Shown here in pieces: positions 43,094-51,619 of a stretch of 64,000 bases of DNA (the first letter of the stretch is position 1; the number at the start of each line of letters is the position of its first letter). Where the stretch lies: positions 1-64,000 of the forward strand of contig CAVTQA010000003.1 of assembly GCA_963736715.1 (NCBI GenBank), in the 5' to 3' direction. This DNA comes from AP-15 sp963736715. GTDB lineage: Bacteria > Pseudomonadota > Alphaproteobacteria > ATCC43930 > CGMCC-115725. Below the pieces are notes generated by a model. It worked only from the letters and a program-made list of their open reading frames with translations. It was not told the origin of the DNA and did not search any database. Position numbers and translations under genes: made by a program.

Positions 43094-44671
43094 TCAAATC
43101 GGAATTGCTCGGGGTTTCCATTCGCGCAGCCAAGTGACGATCAACAGCCGGGTCACCAAAATCGCCGAGAAAAGCGAGGTCAGAACGCCGATGCTGAGCG
43201 TCACGGCGAAGCCTTTGACCGGGCCGGAGCCGAGCCAGAACATCAGCGCACCGGCGACCAGGGTTGTGACATGGCTGTCGAGGATCGTACCGAAGGCGCG
43301 CTTGAACCCGGCGTCGAGCGCCGACAGCACGGTGCGGCCCGCGCGGACCTCTTCGCGGATGCGCTCGTAGATCAGCACATTCGCGTCGACCGCCATTCCC
43401 ATCGTCAGTGCGATTCCGGCGATCCCTGGCAACGTCAAGGTAGCGCCGAGCAGCGAGAGACTGCCGAGCATCAAGCAGAGATTGAAGATCAACGCGATAT
43501 CGGCAAAGACGCCGAAGAGCCCGTAGAACAGGACCATAAAGACGATTACCAAGGAGACGCCGACGATGCTGGCCATGGCTCCTGCATGGATCGAATCGGC
43601 GCCGAGATCCGGACCGACCGTCCGCTCTTCGAGGATCGTGATCGGCGCCGGCAGCGCGCCCGCCCGCAGCAGCAGCGCAAGGTCGCTCGCGGACTGGACC
43701 GTGAAGCTGCCGGAAATGATGCCGCTGCCGCCAAGGATCGGCTCGCGGATGACCGGCGCGCTGATCACCTTGTTGTCGAGAATGATCGCGAAAGGCTTGC
43801 CGACATTGTCGCGCGTAGCGTCTCCAAAGCGCTTCGCGCCGGCGGCATCAAAACGGAAGCCGACCACCGGCTCGTTGTTCTGAAAGGTCGGTTGAGCGTC
43901 GACCAAGGTATCCCCGCCGACCATCACACGCTTGCGCACGACATAGGCGGCGGGCCCGGCGCGCCCTGCCCTGCCCTCCTCCGCCGGCAGGATTTCGTCG
44001 CCAGGCGGCAGCCGGCCGTGGCGCGCGTCCTCCAGGGAGACCGAGGTGTCGACAAGCTGGAAGGTCAGCTTAGCCGTACGGCCGAGCAGCGCTTTGACAT
44101 GCTCGGGATTGTCGACGCCCGGGAGCTGGACAAGAATACGATCAGATCCCTCGCGTTGTATCGTCGGCTCCTTGGTTCCGGTCTCGTCGATGCGACGGCG
44201 GATGATCTCGATCGACTGATCGACCGCCTGCCGGCGCCGGGCCTCGGTCGCAACCGTGCTGAAGCGCATCGTCCCCGACCCGTCGGGGGCAATGTCGACG
44301 GTCAGATCAGGATCGATCTTGCGCAAGGCTTGGCGCGCAGCTTCGATCTGGTCGGGTTCGCGGATCGTGAAGACGATCGCATCGCCTTCGACGCTGAGCC
44401 CGGTATATCCGATATTGGCGTCGCGCAGCGCGTTGCGCACATTGTCGATGATCGAGTTGAGGCGCTCGCGCTGCGCTGCGGCGACATCGACCTCGAGCAG
44501 CAGGTACGAACCGCCGCGCAAATCAAGCCCGAGGGCTACCTGCTTGTGCGGCAGCCAATTCGGCACATGCGCAAGAAAGGACGGGCTGAAAAGGTTCGGC
44601 AATGACAGCAGCACGCCGAGCGCGCACACCGCGCAGATCAGGGTGATCTTCCAATTCTCGAAATAGAGCAT
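43094..44671 (-). CDS. secD: Protein translocase subunit SecD
   Basis: This is the 525-residue partner of SecF. It starts with one membrane helix (LICAVCALGVLLSLPNLF), then GLDLRGGSYLLLEVD, the P1 periplasmic domain and the DRILVQLPGVDNPE strand. The C-terminal bundle contains the functional DXXAD-like region (GPDLGADSIHAG) and GIALTMGMAVDANVLIYERIREE. It is 3 bases downstream of yajC and reads into secF, forming the typical yajC-secD-secF operon. Length and motifs match the alphaproteobacterial form. Confidence 0.97.
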   Translation of the reverse strand: MLYFENWKITLICAVCALGVLLSLPNLFSPSFLAHVPNWLPHKQVALGLDLRGGSYLLLEVDVAAAQRERLNSIIDNVRNALRDANIGYTGLSVEGDAIVFTIREPDQIEAARQALRKIDPDLTVDIAPDGSGTMRFSTVATEARRRQAVDQSIEIIRRRIDETGTKEPTIQREGSDRILVQLPGVDNPEHVKALLGRTAKLTFQLVDTSVSLEDARHGRLPPGDEILPAEEGRAGRAGPAAYVVRKRVMVGGDTLVDAQPTFQNNEPVVGFRFDAAGAKRFGDATRDNVGKPFAIILDNKVISAPVIREPILGGSGIISGSFTVQSASDLALLLRAGALPAPITILEERTVGPDLGADSIHAGAMASIVGVSLVIVFMVLFYGLFGVFADIALIFNLCLMLGSLSLLGATLTLPGIAGIALTMGMAVDANVLIYERIREEVRAGRTVLSALDAGFKRAFGTILDSHVTTLVAGALMFWLGSGPVKGFAVTLSIGVLTSLFSAILVTRLLIVTWLREWKPRAIPI

Positions 44672-44674
44672 TCG

Positions 44675-45196
44675 CTACTTCTCACGCGTCCGTGCCAGGG
44701 AGCCCGTCACCCGCCTCGCCGCGCTCAGCACCCGCTCCCGCAAAGCGGTAGAGGGGGGACCCAGCTCGCCAGGGCTGGGGGGGTTAGCGTTGGCCGCGGG
44801 TTCGTCCCGAAACCCGTTATTCCTTGGTCCTACTTTCGCTCGCGCTTCCGTTTTCTGCTTGGCGGCCTCGCGGGCCGCGGCCGGGTCGGGCTTGGCGAGA
44901 ACGGTGGTGATCGTGCTGCGCACTACGCGAACTCGCACATTCTCGGCAATGTCGACGACGACTTCCTCCGGGTTGTCGACCCGCGCCACGGTTCCGATGA
45001 TCCCGCCGCCGGTCACCACCCGATCGCCGCGGCGTAATGCGTCGAGCATGGCCTTCTGATCCTTGGCCTTGCGCTGCTGCGGGCGAATCAGAAGGAAATA
45101 GAATACGACAAAGATCAGGATCAGCGGCAGAAACTGGATCAGCGTGTTCTGATCTAATATGCCTGTTCCTTGGGCATAAGCCGTGGAAATCCACAT
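44675..45196 (-). CDS. yajC: Preprotein translocase subunit YajC, with long C-terminal tail
   Basis: One transmembrane helix (QFLPLILIFVVFYFLLIRPQ) is followed by the signature RPQQRKAKDQKAMLDALRRGDRVVTGGGIIGTV. At 173 residues it is longer than the usual 100-110. The extra 70 or so residues are A-, P-, R- and E-rich (AAKQKTEARAKVG, PPSPGELGPP) and look disordered, with no detectable domain. It heads the yajC-secD-secF operon and is divergent from a DUF815 ATPase, with about 170 bp between them for both promoters. Confidence 0.94.
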   Translation of the reverse strand: MWISTAYAQGTGILDQNTLIQFLPLILIFVVFYFLLIRPQQRKAKDQKAMLDALRRGDRVVTGGGIIGTVARVDNPEEVVVDIAENVRVRVVRSTITTVLAKPDPAAAREAAKQKTEARAKVGPRNNGFRDEPAANANPPSPGELGPPSTALRERVLSAARRVTGSLARTREK

Positions 45197-45367
45197 TGGA
45201 AGGGTGCCTCAAATCGCGTGCCGCATCCGTTGGCGGCCAGCACCGCCGTCACCGTCATATGGCGCTGTCGTGCGGCAGGCCCAATTGGTACCCGATGCCC
45301 GGATAAAGGGCAACGCCAAGGCGGGTTCCGCGGTTCTCGGCCGCTGTGATAGCGTCGGCGGCCTTGC

Positions 45368-46249
45368 TTGCCGCAGGATTTGGACTTGCCCAAAACCAAT
45401 CCCGATTTGTTGCCCCTGCTCAATCGCATCGCCGATGCGCTGGAGCGCCTGGCCCCCCTCGCTGCGCCCCCCAACGAGCTCGGCGCCGGCGACGCCTTCG
45501 TGTGGCACGCCGACCGCGGCTGGCTCGAACCGGTTCACCAGGTCAACCGGGTCGAGATCGGACTGTTGCGCGGCATCGACCGGGTCCGCGACATCCTGCT
45601 CGACAACACCGAGCGGTTCGCCGCCGGCCTCCCGGCCAACAATGTGTTGCTGTGGGGCGCCCGCGGAACCGGCAAGAGTTCGCTTGTCAAAGCCGCGCAC
45701 GCGGCGGTGAACGAACAACACCCCCGTTCTCTGGCGCTGGTCGAAATCCATCGAGAAGACATTCCGAGCCTGCCCCATCTGTTATCGCTGTTGCGGGCGA
45801 GCTCGCGCCGGTGCCTATTGTTCTGCGACGACCTGTCGTTCGACCAGCACGACACGAGCTACAAATCCTTGAAGGCGGTCCTCGAGGGCGGCATCGAAGG
45901 GCGGCCGGCGAATGTCGTGCTCTACGCAACCTCGAACCGCCGCCATCTGATGCCGCGCGACATGATCGAGAACGAGCGCTCGACCGCAATCAACCCGGGC
46001 GAAGCGGTCGAGGAAGGGGTCTCGATGTCGGACCGCTTCGGCCTCTGGCTCGGCTTCCACAGCATCGACCAGGAGACCTACCACGCGATCGTCAAGGGAT
46101 ATGCCGAGCGCTTCGGGTTGGATCTGCCGCCCGAACAATTGCGGGCGGAAGCGGCCGAGTGGTCGATCACCCGCGGCTCGCGCTCGGGCCGCGTCGCTTG
46201 GCAATTCATCCAGGACCTCGCCGGCCGACTCGGCAAACCGCTCGGGTGA
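45368..46249 (+). CDS. DUF815 AAA+ ATPase
   Basis: This 293-residue ATPase starts with TTG (MPQDLDLPKTNPDLLPLL). Its core has Walker A LWGARGTGKSSLVKA (about residue 98), Walker B CLLFCDDLSF, and the sensor strand VVLYATSNRRHL followed by RDMIENE. C-terminal helices end GRVAWQFIQDLAGRLGK. DUF815 proteins commonly sit beside secDF-yajC in alphaproteobacteria but have no established function. Whether it assists secretion is only inferred from position. No transmembrane segment is seen. Confidence 0.93.
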   Translation: MPQDLDLPKTNPDLLPLLNRIADALERLAPLAAPPNELGAGDAFVWHADRGWLEPVHQVNRVEIGLLRGIDRVRDILLDNTERFAAGLPANNVLLWGARGTGKSSLVKAAHAAVNEQHPRSLALVEIHREDIPSLPHLLSLLRASSRRCLLFCDDLSFDQHDTSYKSLKAVLEGGIEGRPANVVLYATSNRRHLMPRDMIENERSTAINPGEAVEEGVSMSDRFGLWLGFHSIDQETYHAIVKGYAERFGLDLPPEQLRAEAAEWSITRGSRSGRVAWQFIQDLAGRLGKPLG

Positions 46250-46309
46250 GATGATCCGACGCGGGGCCGAAACGGGCACGCGCTTAAGCAGGCCACGGAG
46301 AAACTCGGA

Positions 46310-46436
46310 TGTCATTCCGGGGCGGCCCTTCAGGGCCGAGCCCGGAACCCACGAACACAGGCCAAGCCCTTGTTTCTCAAGCCGGTGTTCATGGGTTCCG
46401 GGTTCCCTCGCGGCGCTTCGGACCCCGGAATGACGG
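46310..46436. repeat. Long palindromic intergenic repeat (TGTCATTCCGGGG type)
   Basis: The outer arms TGTCATTCCGGGGC and CCCCGGAATGACG and the inner arms GCCCGGAACCCACGAACAC and TGTTCATGGGTTCCGGGTT form a cruciform-like structure after the DUF815 gene. Confidence 0.85.
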
Positions 46437-46706
46437 CGATCTCGATCTAAACGGCTTTGACCAGAGCTTCGCGGAAAAAAACGAAAGAAGGCTTGCGGAA
46501 GGTGCCGCATGCGGGAGATATCATGGGTGTTTTTGCATCAAAATTCTGCACCAGAAAAGCACATCCGCCTCAATGGTGTAAATTTTTGGCGTATATTTCT
46601 TGAGCGGTAGCAATAAGCCGGGTTAGCATGATCCAGGCGCGAGAGACTCCGATTGCCTGATTTTGCAAGGGAGAGGCGGATCAGATATCCGCCTCATCGG
46701 GCTTGC
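46437..46706. other. Intergenic, no gene seen
   Basis: After the palindromic repeat come about 270 bp of lower-GC DNA without a believable open frame, leading into the GIY-YIG remnant. It forms the left edge of a region with several mobile-DNA scars. Confidence 0.5.
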
Positions 46707-46800
46707 CGGATCATCCTGTATCTCGGCGTTACAAACGACCTTGTGCGGCGCAGCCATCAGCACAAGGCGCGCATTGCGTCCGGCTTCACGCGCGTTATCG
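46707..46800 (+). pseudogene. Fragment of a GIY-YIG endonuclease domain
   Basis: The short reading frame IILYLGVTNDLVRRSHQHKA then IASGFT matches the first strand-helix of GIY-YIG nucleases of the UPF0213 type, which normally read YxLGVTNDLxRRxxxHK. The sequence stops matching at about 46800, exactly where the convergent beta-helix gene ends. Only about 30 residues are left and no catalytic C-terminal half is present, so this is a relic. Confidence 0.7.
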
Positions 46801-47682
46801 ATCGCGGGCGCAGTCGGGTTTGCCAGACGTCACAATATCGCCGCCGGGGTTGCCGTTCGCGATGTTGCCGTACAGATTGCTGGGGCAAACGACAGAGATG
46901 CCGACGCTTCCGTTGCTGTTGGCGATATTCCCCGTCAGAAGATTTTCGGACCCGCCAATCAGGATACCGTCGGCCTTGTTGTTGTTCGCCTGGCTGTCGG
47001 TGATCGTGTTGCCGCCGACATTGAAGTTCATCCCGTGTTGCCCGTTACCGACTGCCTGGCTGTCGATGACCGTGTTGTTGCTACCGGCGAAGATCATCCC
47101 GTCCACCCCGTTGCCGTAAGCCGGGCTGTTGCTGACCGTGTTGTTGGTACTGGATTGTAAGAACGCGATACCGTACTGCCCGTTATTGTTCGCCACAGTG
47201 TTGTAAACCGTGTTGTAGTTGCCATAAAAGTACATACCGTACGTCCCGTTATTGTTCGCTTGGCTGTCGGTGACCACAGCATAATCCCCCGAGATATCAA
47301 TTCCGGAGAATCCGCTATTCATCACAGTAACGTGCGAGACCGTCGTGTATTCGGTGCCGAGATTGATAGCTTGATTGAAACCTATGACGGTTCCATTGGC
47401 TACGATGATGTTGTTACGCGCGCCGTTATTGATAACCCCGGAAGAAAACCCGCTTCCCGTAATGGTATACCCCTGAAGGTCGATTACGACCCGATCGGCG
47501 GATACAGTGATGCAGTTTACTCCTGCTGCCGCCGTCAGGTTTGTGGTCACGGTCCATTTCCCTGGGGTGGCGACGGTCGTCGGGCAAGCCGAGATGGTGC
47601 CGGCTGCATAGGCGGCCGGTGAGATCGCCCCGATGCCAAGGAGCAGCAAGGCGGCAAGAGCGAGCGCAGTTTTTACGATCAT
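46795..47682 (-). CDS. Exported right-handed beta-helix (NosD/pectate-lyase-like) protein
   Basis: This 295-residue protein begins MIVKTALALAALLLLGIGAISPAAYAA, a signal peptide; the ATG at 47682 follows AGGGAGGACAATC. The mature protein is built of about 20-residue rungs with repeated N-N-x-x-x and G-x-x-G patterns: DSQANNNGTYGMYFYG, NTVYNTVANNNGQYGIAF, SNNTVIDSQAVGNGQHGMNF. This is the hallmark of a parallel beta-helix. No catalytic residues can be assigned, so it may be structural or carbohydrate-binding. One N-terminal cysteine (SACPTT) and two near the C terminus might pair. It lies among mobile-DNA remnants. Confidence 0.9.
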   Translation of the reverse strand: MIVKTALALAALLLLGIGAISPAAYAAGTISACPTTVATPGKWTVTTNLTAAAGVNCITVSADRVVIDLQGYTITGSGFSSGVINNGARNNIIVANGTVIGFNQAINLGTEYTTVSHVTVMNSGFSGIDISGDYAVVTDSQANNNGTYGMYFYGNYNTVYNTVANNNGQYGIAFLQSSTNNTVSNSPAYGNGVDGMIFAGSNNTVIDSQAVGNGQHGMNFNVGGNTITDSQANNNKADGILIGGSENLLTGNIANSNGSVGISVVCPSNLYGNIANGNPGGDIVTSGKPDCARDR

Positions 47683-48164
47683 GATTGTCCTCCCTTGGGT
47701 GCGCATTCCGCGCGACAGCCCACGCGGGGCCGGATGGTTATCCGATCACGGTAAATTCCAGGAAGCAAGTACCCTGTGAACCAAAATTGATGTAGTCGAG
47801 CCCTCAGCCGTCAAGCGCTAAATCCGCCTTGGTCAAAACCAAAGGTGGTGAGAACTCCTCGAGAGGGTTCCTGCTGGCAGAGTGGTCGCGGGAGGTGAGG
47901 AGCGAATGTCCGGAGCTGCTCACGGCACGGTCGCGTGGAATTGCATGTCGAGGGCCTGCACAACCGCACTACCTGACGCCGTCCGGGTGACGCTGACTAT
48001 GAGCTAATTATAACAGCCGCTTTGGGGGCATGGGCCGGCATTGCTGGCAATGGAAAGGGAGGACGCAATGGGTCGACTTGAACCGTTGAACGGGGGTCGG
48101 CCGATCTTTGAAGGTAGAGCGTCATCTCAAACGCCGGGGGATTCGCGGTTCGTGCGGCGGGGAT
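47683..48164. other. Intergenic region with no supported gene
   Basis: These 480 bp between the beta-helix gene and the recombinase remnant have stop codons in all useful frames. A promoter for the beta-helix gene is expected close to 47683-47760. No hairpin terminator was seen. Confidence 0.5.
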
Positions 48165-48555
48165 TTACCGGGGGATGTATCGAAAGAGCGTCGCCGGAGA
48201 GACACCGAGGCGGTGCGCGATTTGGGTTACGCCAATATCAGAGTTGGCCAGCAACGCTTTGGCGCCCTCGATGTCGTCGTCGCTGAGTTTCGGCGGACGC
48301 CCTCCGTTGCGGCCAAGGCGACGGGCGGCGGCGAGGCCCGCTTGGGTACGCTCCCGGATGAGACTCCGCTGAAATTCTGCGAGTGCCACAAACATGTGAA
48401 AGACCAGCCGCCCCTGTGCGGTCGTCGTGTCTAGGGGCTTCGGTCAGGCTGCGAAAACCGATGCCTCGTACCCGAAGATCTTCGATGGTCTCGATCAACC
48501 GCTTCATCGAACGCGCCAGCCGGTCGAGCTTCCACACGATCAGCGCGATTTCCGG
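48165..48555 (-). pseudogene. Serine recombinase (resolvase/invertase, Pin-like) remnant
   Basis: The conserved middle and end of the family are readable: IVWKLDRLARSMKRLIETIE, then a frame change near 48430 to LDTTTAQGRLVFHMFVALAE, FQRSLIRERTQAGLAAARR and a C-terminal helix-turn-helix IGVTQIAHRLGVSPATLFRY. The N-terminal 60 or so residues with the catalytic serine are absent, and a frameshift lies in the middle. It cannot be active. It is probably what is left of a transposon or invertible element. Confidence 0.85.
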
Positions 48556-49107
48556 GTTCGCATTTGTTCTTTACCACGCCGCAGAGAGAAGCAAGCTAGC
48601 CATGAGTACAAAGGAGTTCGTCGATGTCAGACGAAGATGAGAATGGCGGGGTACCGTCCGTGCTAGCCGATCGATGGCACCCGAAATGGCAGATCTCCAG
48701 ACCGGCGGCGAGGAACTCGTTCGCGAGGCGGGAAAATTGCATGCTCGCCCGGGGATTTGCTGAATTCATATTTTTGACAAGATCACATGGTATGCATACC
48801 GCAGTCACGATCGCCTCGCGTCAGATGTGGGTATTTTTTTGAAACGACGTGCTGCACTGTTCGCTTTTGTCACCGCTTTTCGCTGTTTTTGCGTCATCAA
48901 GAACAGCGAATAACAGCGAAGGAACAACCAGCTTCCACGCTGTTCTTTCGCGTCGGTGGTCCAGAGTTTCTGCGGAAGACGAGATATCCGTGGCTGATAA
49001 TTTGCTGCGGCGAACAGCCAGAACAGCGAAAGTGCATCGATCCTATTGTGCAGACCCGGTTACATGATTCGAAGTCACCGATTGGGAGGCCGGAGAGAAA
49101 GGAATTC
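48556..49107. other. Low-GC intergenic region beside the recombinase remnant
   Basis: No gene is supported. The stretch 48850-49050 is visibly richer in A/T and carries repeated AACAGCGAA elements described separately. It probably belongs to a decayed mobile element whose right edge lies before the M23 lipoprotein gene at 49108. Confidence 0.5.
48879..49030. repeat. Iterated AACAGCGAA motif with one inverted copy
   Basis: AACAGCGAA occurs exactly at 48902-48910, 48912-48920 and 49022-49030, and as its complement TTCGCTGTT at 48879-48887. Near-copies lie around 48940 and 49012. The inverted copy and the first direct copy can form a hairpin with a 14-base loop. Confidence 0.7.
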
Positions 49108-50088
49108 TCAGCTCGACCCCGAATCCCTTGTCGTCGCGGTGGGCGGCGGGCCCATAAATTCGCGCGGATCTACAGCGTGTTGACCGCGGCGAAGCTCGAA
49201 ATGCAGCTGCGGCTCGCTGACATTGCCGGTCGAGCCGACCCGCGCAATCACCTGGCCGCGCTCGACCTTTTCGCCGCGCTTGACGAGGATCGCATCGCAG
49301 TGGGCATAAGCCGAAATCCAGCCATTGGCATGCTTGACGAGAACAAGATTGCCATACCCGCGCAGCTCATTGCCGGCATAGGCGACGACGCCGGCATCGA
49401 CGGCTTGCACCGGCGTACCGCGTGGCGCGGCGATGTTGACGCCGTCATTGTGCGTGCCGTCGGGTTTTGAACCATAGCTTGCGAGAATATGGCCGCGAAC
49501 CGGCCATAGAAACGCGCCCGTGCCAGCAGCCGGGGGGGCCGCGGCTGTACCCGAATCCGGGGTCTCGGGGACTGCTCGGGGCGGCGCGGCAGAGACTGCG
49601 GGCGGCGACGCTTCGGGGGCGGGCTGAGCCTCATGCAGGGCGGCGGGCGGCGCCAACGGCTCAGCCGCAGCCGACGGATTGTTCGGGGCAGCGCTCGGCG
49701 GGAGAGCGGGCCGCGTCGTGGACTGGGGCAGCTCCGGTCGCTGTGCGGGAGGCAGCGCCGCGACCGATGCCGGTGCCGCAGCGAGGCGCGGCGGCCCGGC
49801 GCCTGGGATGACCAGCGTGCGCCCAACCTGGATGCGATAGGGCGGCGACAGACCGTTCGCCTCGGCAATCACCCGCATCGGAATATGATAGCTGTGGGCG
49901 ATTTCGGACAAGGTCTGCCCCCGCTGGACCGTGATCGTCTGCGAGCCGCGTTCCACCGGCGCGGGGCCGCCGACCACCGGCGCTGGCCCCTCCACCCGCG
50001 GAGCGCAGGCCGCGAGAGCACACCCGAGCACCATCGCAAGCCAAAACGCGGACCCAAAACCGCGCCGCGGGTCAATACGAATTGTCAT
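49108..50088 (-). CDS. NlpD/EnvC-like LysM lipoprotein with M23 peptidase domain
   Basis: This 326-residue cell-envelope lipoprotein has the lipobox LGCALAAC near residues 21-28. The LysM domain (ITVQRGQTLSEIAHSYHIP, GRTLVIPG) binds peptidoglycan. A long P/A-rich linker leads to an M23 domain: GTHNDGVNIAAPRGTPVQAVDAG, ISAYAHCD and PQLHFELRRG. The metal-ligand positions HxxxD and HxH are mostly present, so activity is possible, though NlpD proteins are usually degenerate amidase activators. It is the last gene of the core block and follows pcm and surE, the classic bacterial surE-pcm-nlpD order. Confidence 0.92.
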   Translation of the reverse strand: MTIRIDPRRGFGSAFWLAMVLGCALAACAPRVEGPAPVVGGPAPVERGSQTITVQRGQTLSEIAHSYHIPMRVIAEANGLSPPYRIQVGRTLVIPGAGPPRLAAAPASVAALPPAQRPELPQSTTRPALPPSAAPNNPSAAAEPLAPPAALHEAQPAPEASPPAVSAAPPRAVPETPDSGTAAAPPAAGTGAFLWPVRGHILASYGSKPDGTHNDGVNIAAPRGTPVQAVDAGVVAYAGNELRGYGNLVLVKHANGWISAYAHCDAILVKRGEKVERGQVIARVGSTGNVSEPQLHFELRRGQHAVDPREFMGPPPTATTRDSGSS

Positions 50089-50150
50089 CTTTCCCCGGCA
50101 CGCCCCCCGACGCGCAAGAAATCTCGGCTATTTGGTACGCCAAGCCAGAA

Positions 50151-50840
50151 TCATGTCAAGCCCTGGTCCGCTTGGCGGCGCGGCAGCCCGGTGATGAGCG
50201 GGACGAAGCGAACGAGACCGAGATCCTCGGTCGAAAACCGATCGTCTTGGCGGCGGATTCGCACGAGCTGCTGGTCGCGGTGATCCTCACCGACGGGCAC
50301 CACGAGAATGCCGCCGGGGGCAAGGGCGTCGACGAGGGTTGCCGGCACGTCCGGAGCCGCGGCGGTTACAAGCACTCGCTCATATGGCGCCTGCTCGGGC
50401 CAACCTTTCGTGCCGTCGCCGAATCGGCACACAATATTCCGCAGGCGCAGCTCTTCAAACCGCCGCTCTGCATCGCGCAACAGTTCGCGGTGACGTTCGA
50501 TCGTAAAGACACGCCGGCAGAGGGCAGCCAAAATCGCGGTCTGGTAACCGGAACCTGTTCCGATCTCGAGGACGTTCTGCCGTTCTCCGAGCTCGAGCTT
50601 CTCGGTCATCAGCGCCACGACATAGGGCTGGCTTACTGTCTGCGCATTGCCGATCGGCAGGGCCATGTTCTCATAAGCTTGGTCCTCGAACGAGGCCGGC
50701 ACGAATTTTTCTCGCGGGGTCTTTTCGATGGCGCCGAGCACCCGCGTGTCTGCAATACCGGCGCGACGCAACTCCATCAGAAGCCGCAGTTTTTTCTGGA
50801 TCAAGCCCGGCTCGACCGGGCCGGCTCGACCAGACGTCAC
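50151..50840 (-). CDS. pcm: Protein-L-isoaspartate O-methyltransferase
   Basis: This 229-residue enzyme repairs isoaspartyl damage in proteins by SAM-dependent methylation. Evidence includes FVPASFEDQAYENMALPIGNAQTVSQP, the hallmark AYENMALPIGxGQTISQP region, SAM motif VLEIGTGSGYQTAILAALC, and VLVTAAAPDVP. The GTG start overlaps the surE stop (GTGA). Neighbours surE and the M23 lipoprotein give a very common gene order. No unusual features are seen. Confidence 0.96.
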   Translation of the reverse strand: MTSGRAGPVEPGLIQKKLRLLMELRRAGIADTRVLGAIEKTPREKFVPASFEDQAYENMALPIGNAQTVSQPYVVALMTEKLELGERQNVLEIGTGSGYQTAILAALCRRVFTIERHRELLRDAERRFEELRLRNIVCRFGDGTKGWPEQAPYERVLVTAAAPDVPATLVDALAPGGILVVPVGEDHRDQQLVRIRRQDDRFSTEDLGLVRFVPLITGLPRRQADQGLT

Positions 50841-51619
50841 CCGAAGACCTTTTTCAGAGCGGCGAGCGCCGGAACATTGGTCAGGTTGAGGTAGATCGGG
50901 GTAATCGAAACCTGCTTCTCATTGATCGCGGCCAAGTCGGTGCCGGGCTCGGCGAACCCGTCTTCGCGGACCGGGCCAATCCAATAATATGGCCTGCCGC
51001 GAGGATCGAGGCGTTCGCTCAGATTATCGGCGATCGTGCGCTTGCCTTGGCTGGTGACCGCGATGCCTTGGACGTCTTCGGGAGCCGCGGCCGGGAAATT
51101 GATGTTCATCAAGGTATGCTCGGGCCAGAGCAGCCGGGTCAACCGCCGGATCACCTCGGGCGCGAAACGCGCGGCGGTATGCCAGGGTACAGCCTCGCCG
51201 TCGATGAAATGCTGGCTGAGCGCGATCGCCGGGATGTCGAGCAGCGTCGCTTCCATCGCCGCCGCGACGGTCCCCGAATAGGTCAGATCCTCTCCGACAT
51301 TGCCGCCGCCATTGACCCCGGACAGGACGAGGTCCGGGCGATGCTCGCGAAGCAGGTGCTTGATCGCCAACATCACGCAATCCGTCGGCGTCCCGTCCAC
51401 GGCGTAGCGCCGCTCCGCCAACTCCGACATGCGCAACGGGCGCCTCGTCGTCAGCGAGTGGCTGGCGGCGCTCTGTTCCTGCTCGGGCGCGACGACCCAG
51501 ACGTCCGGCGAGAGATCGCGCGCGATCTCCTCCAAGAGTTTGATACCGGGCGACCCAATACCGTCGTCGTTGGTGACGAGAATGCGGGCTTTGGCGAGTT
51601 CGATGCGCCGGTCAGCCAT
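50837..51619 (-). CDS. surE: 5'-nucleotidase SurE
   Basis: This 260-residue stationary-phase survival phosphatase dephosphorylates nucleoside monophosphates. ILVTNDDGIGSPG carries the metal-binding Asp pair, and SGVNGGGNVGEDLTYSGTVAAAMEA supplies the Asn and Ser ligands. The ATG at 51619 overlaps the serS stop region; a longer open frame runs inside serS and was rejected. It precedes pcm with a 4-base overlap. Length is normal. Confidence 0.96.
   Translation of the reverse strand: MADRRIELAKARILVTNDDGIGSPGIKLLEEIARDLSPDVWVVAPEQEQSAASHSLTTRRPLRMSELAERRYAVDGTPTDCVMLAIKHLLREHRPDLVLSGVNGGGNVGEDLTYSGTVAAAMEATLLDIPAIALSQHFIDGEAVPWHTAARFAPEVIRRLTRLLWPEHTLMNINFPAAAPEDVQGIAVTSQGKRTIADNLSERLDPRGRPYYWIGPVREDGFAEPGTDLAAINEKQVSITPIYLNLTNVPALAALKKVFG

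Noticed and set aside
42857..44605. 582-codon plus-strand open frame
   Set aside because: Antisense to secD and secF; no ribosome site and no domain-like sequence.
48787..49470. 227-codon plus-strand open frame
   Set aside because: It overlaps the M23 lipoprotein in antisense and a repeat-rich low-GC pocket; no protein-like features.
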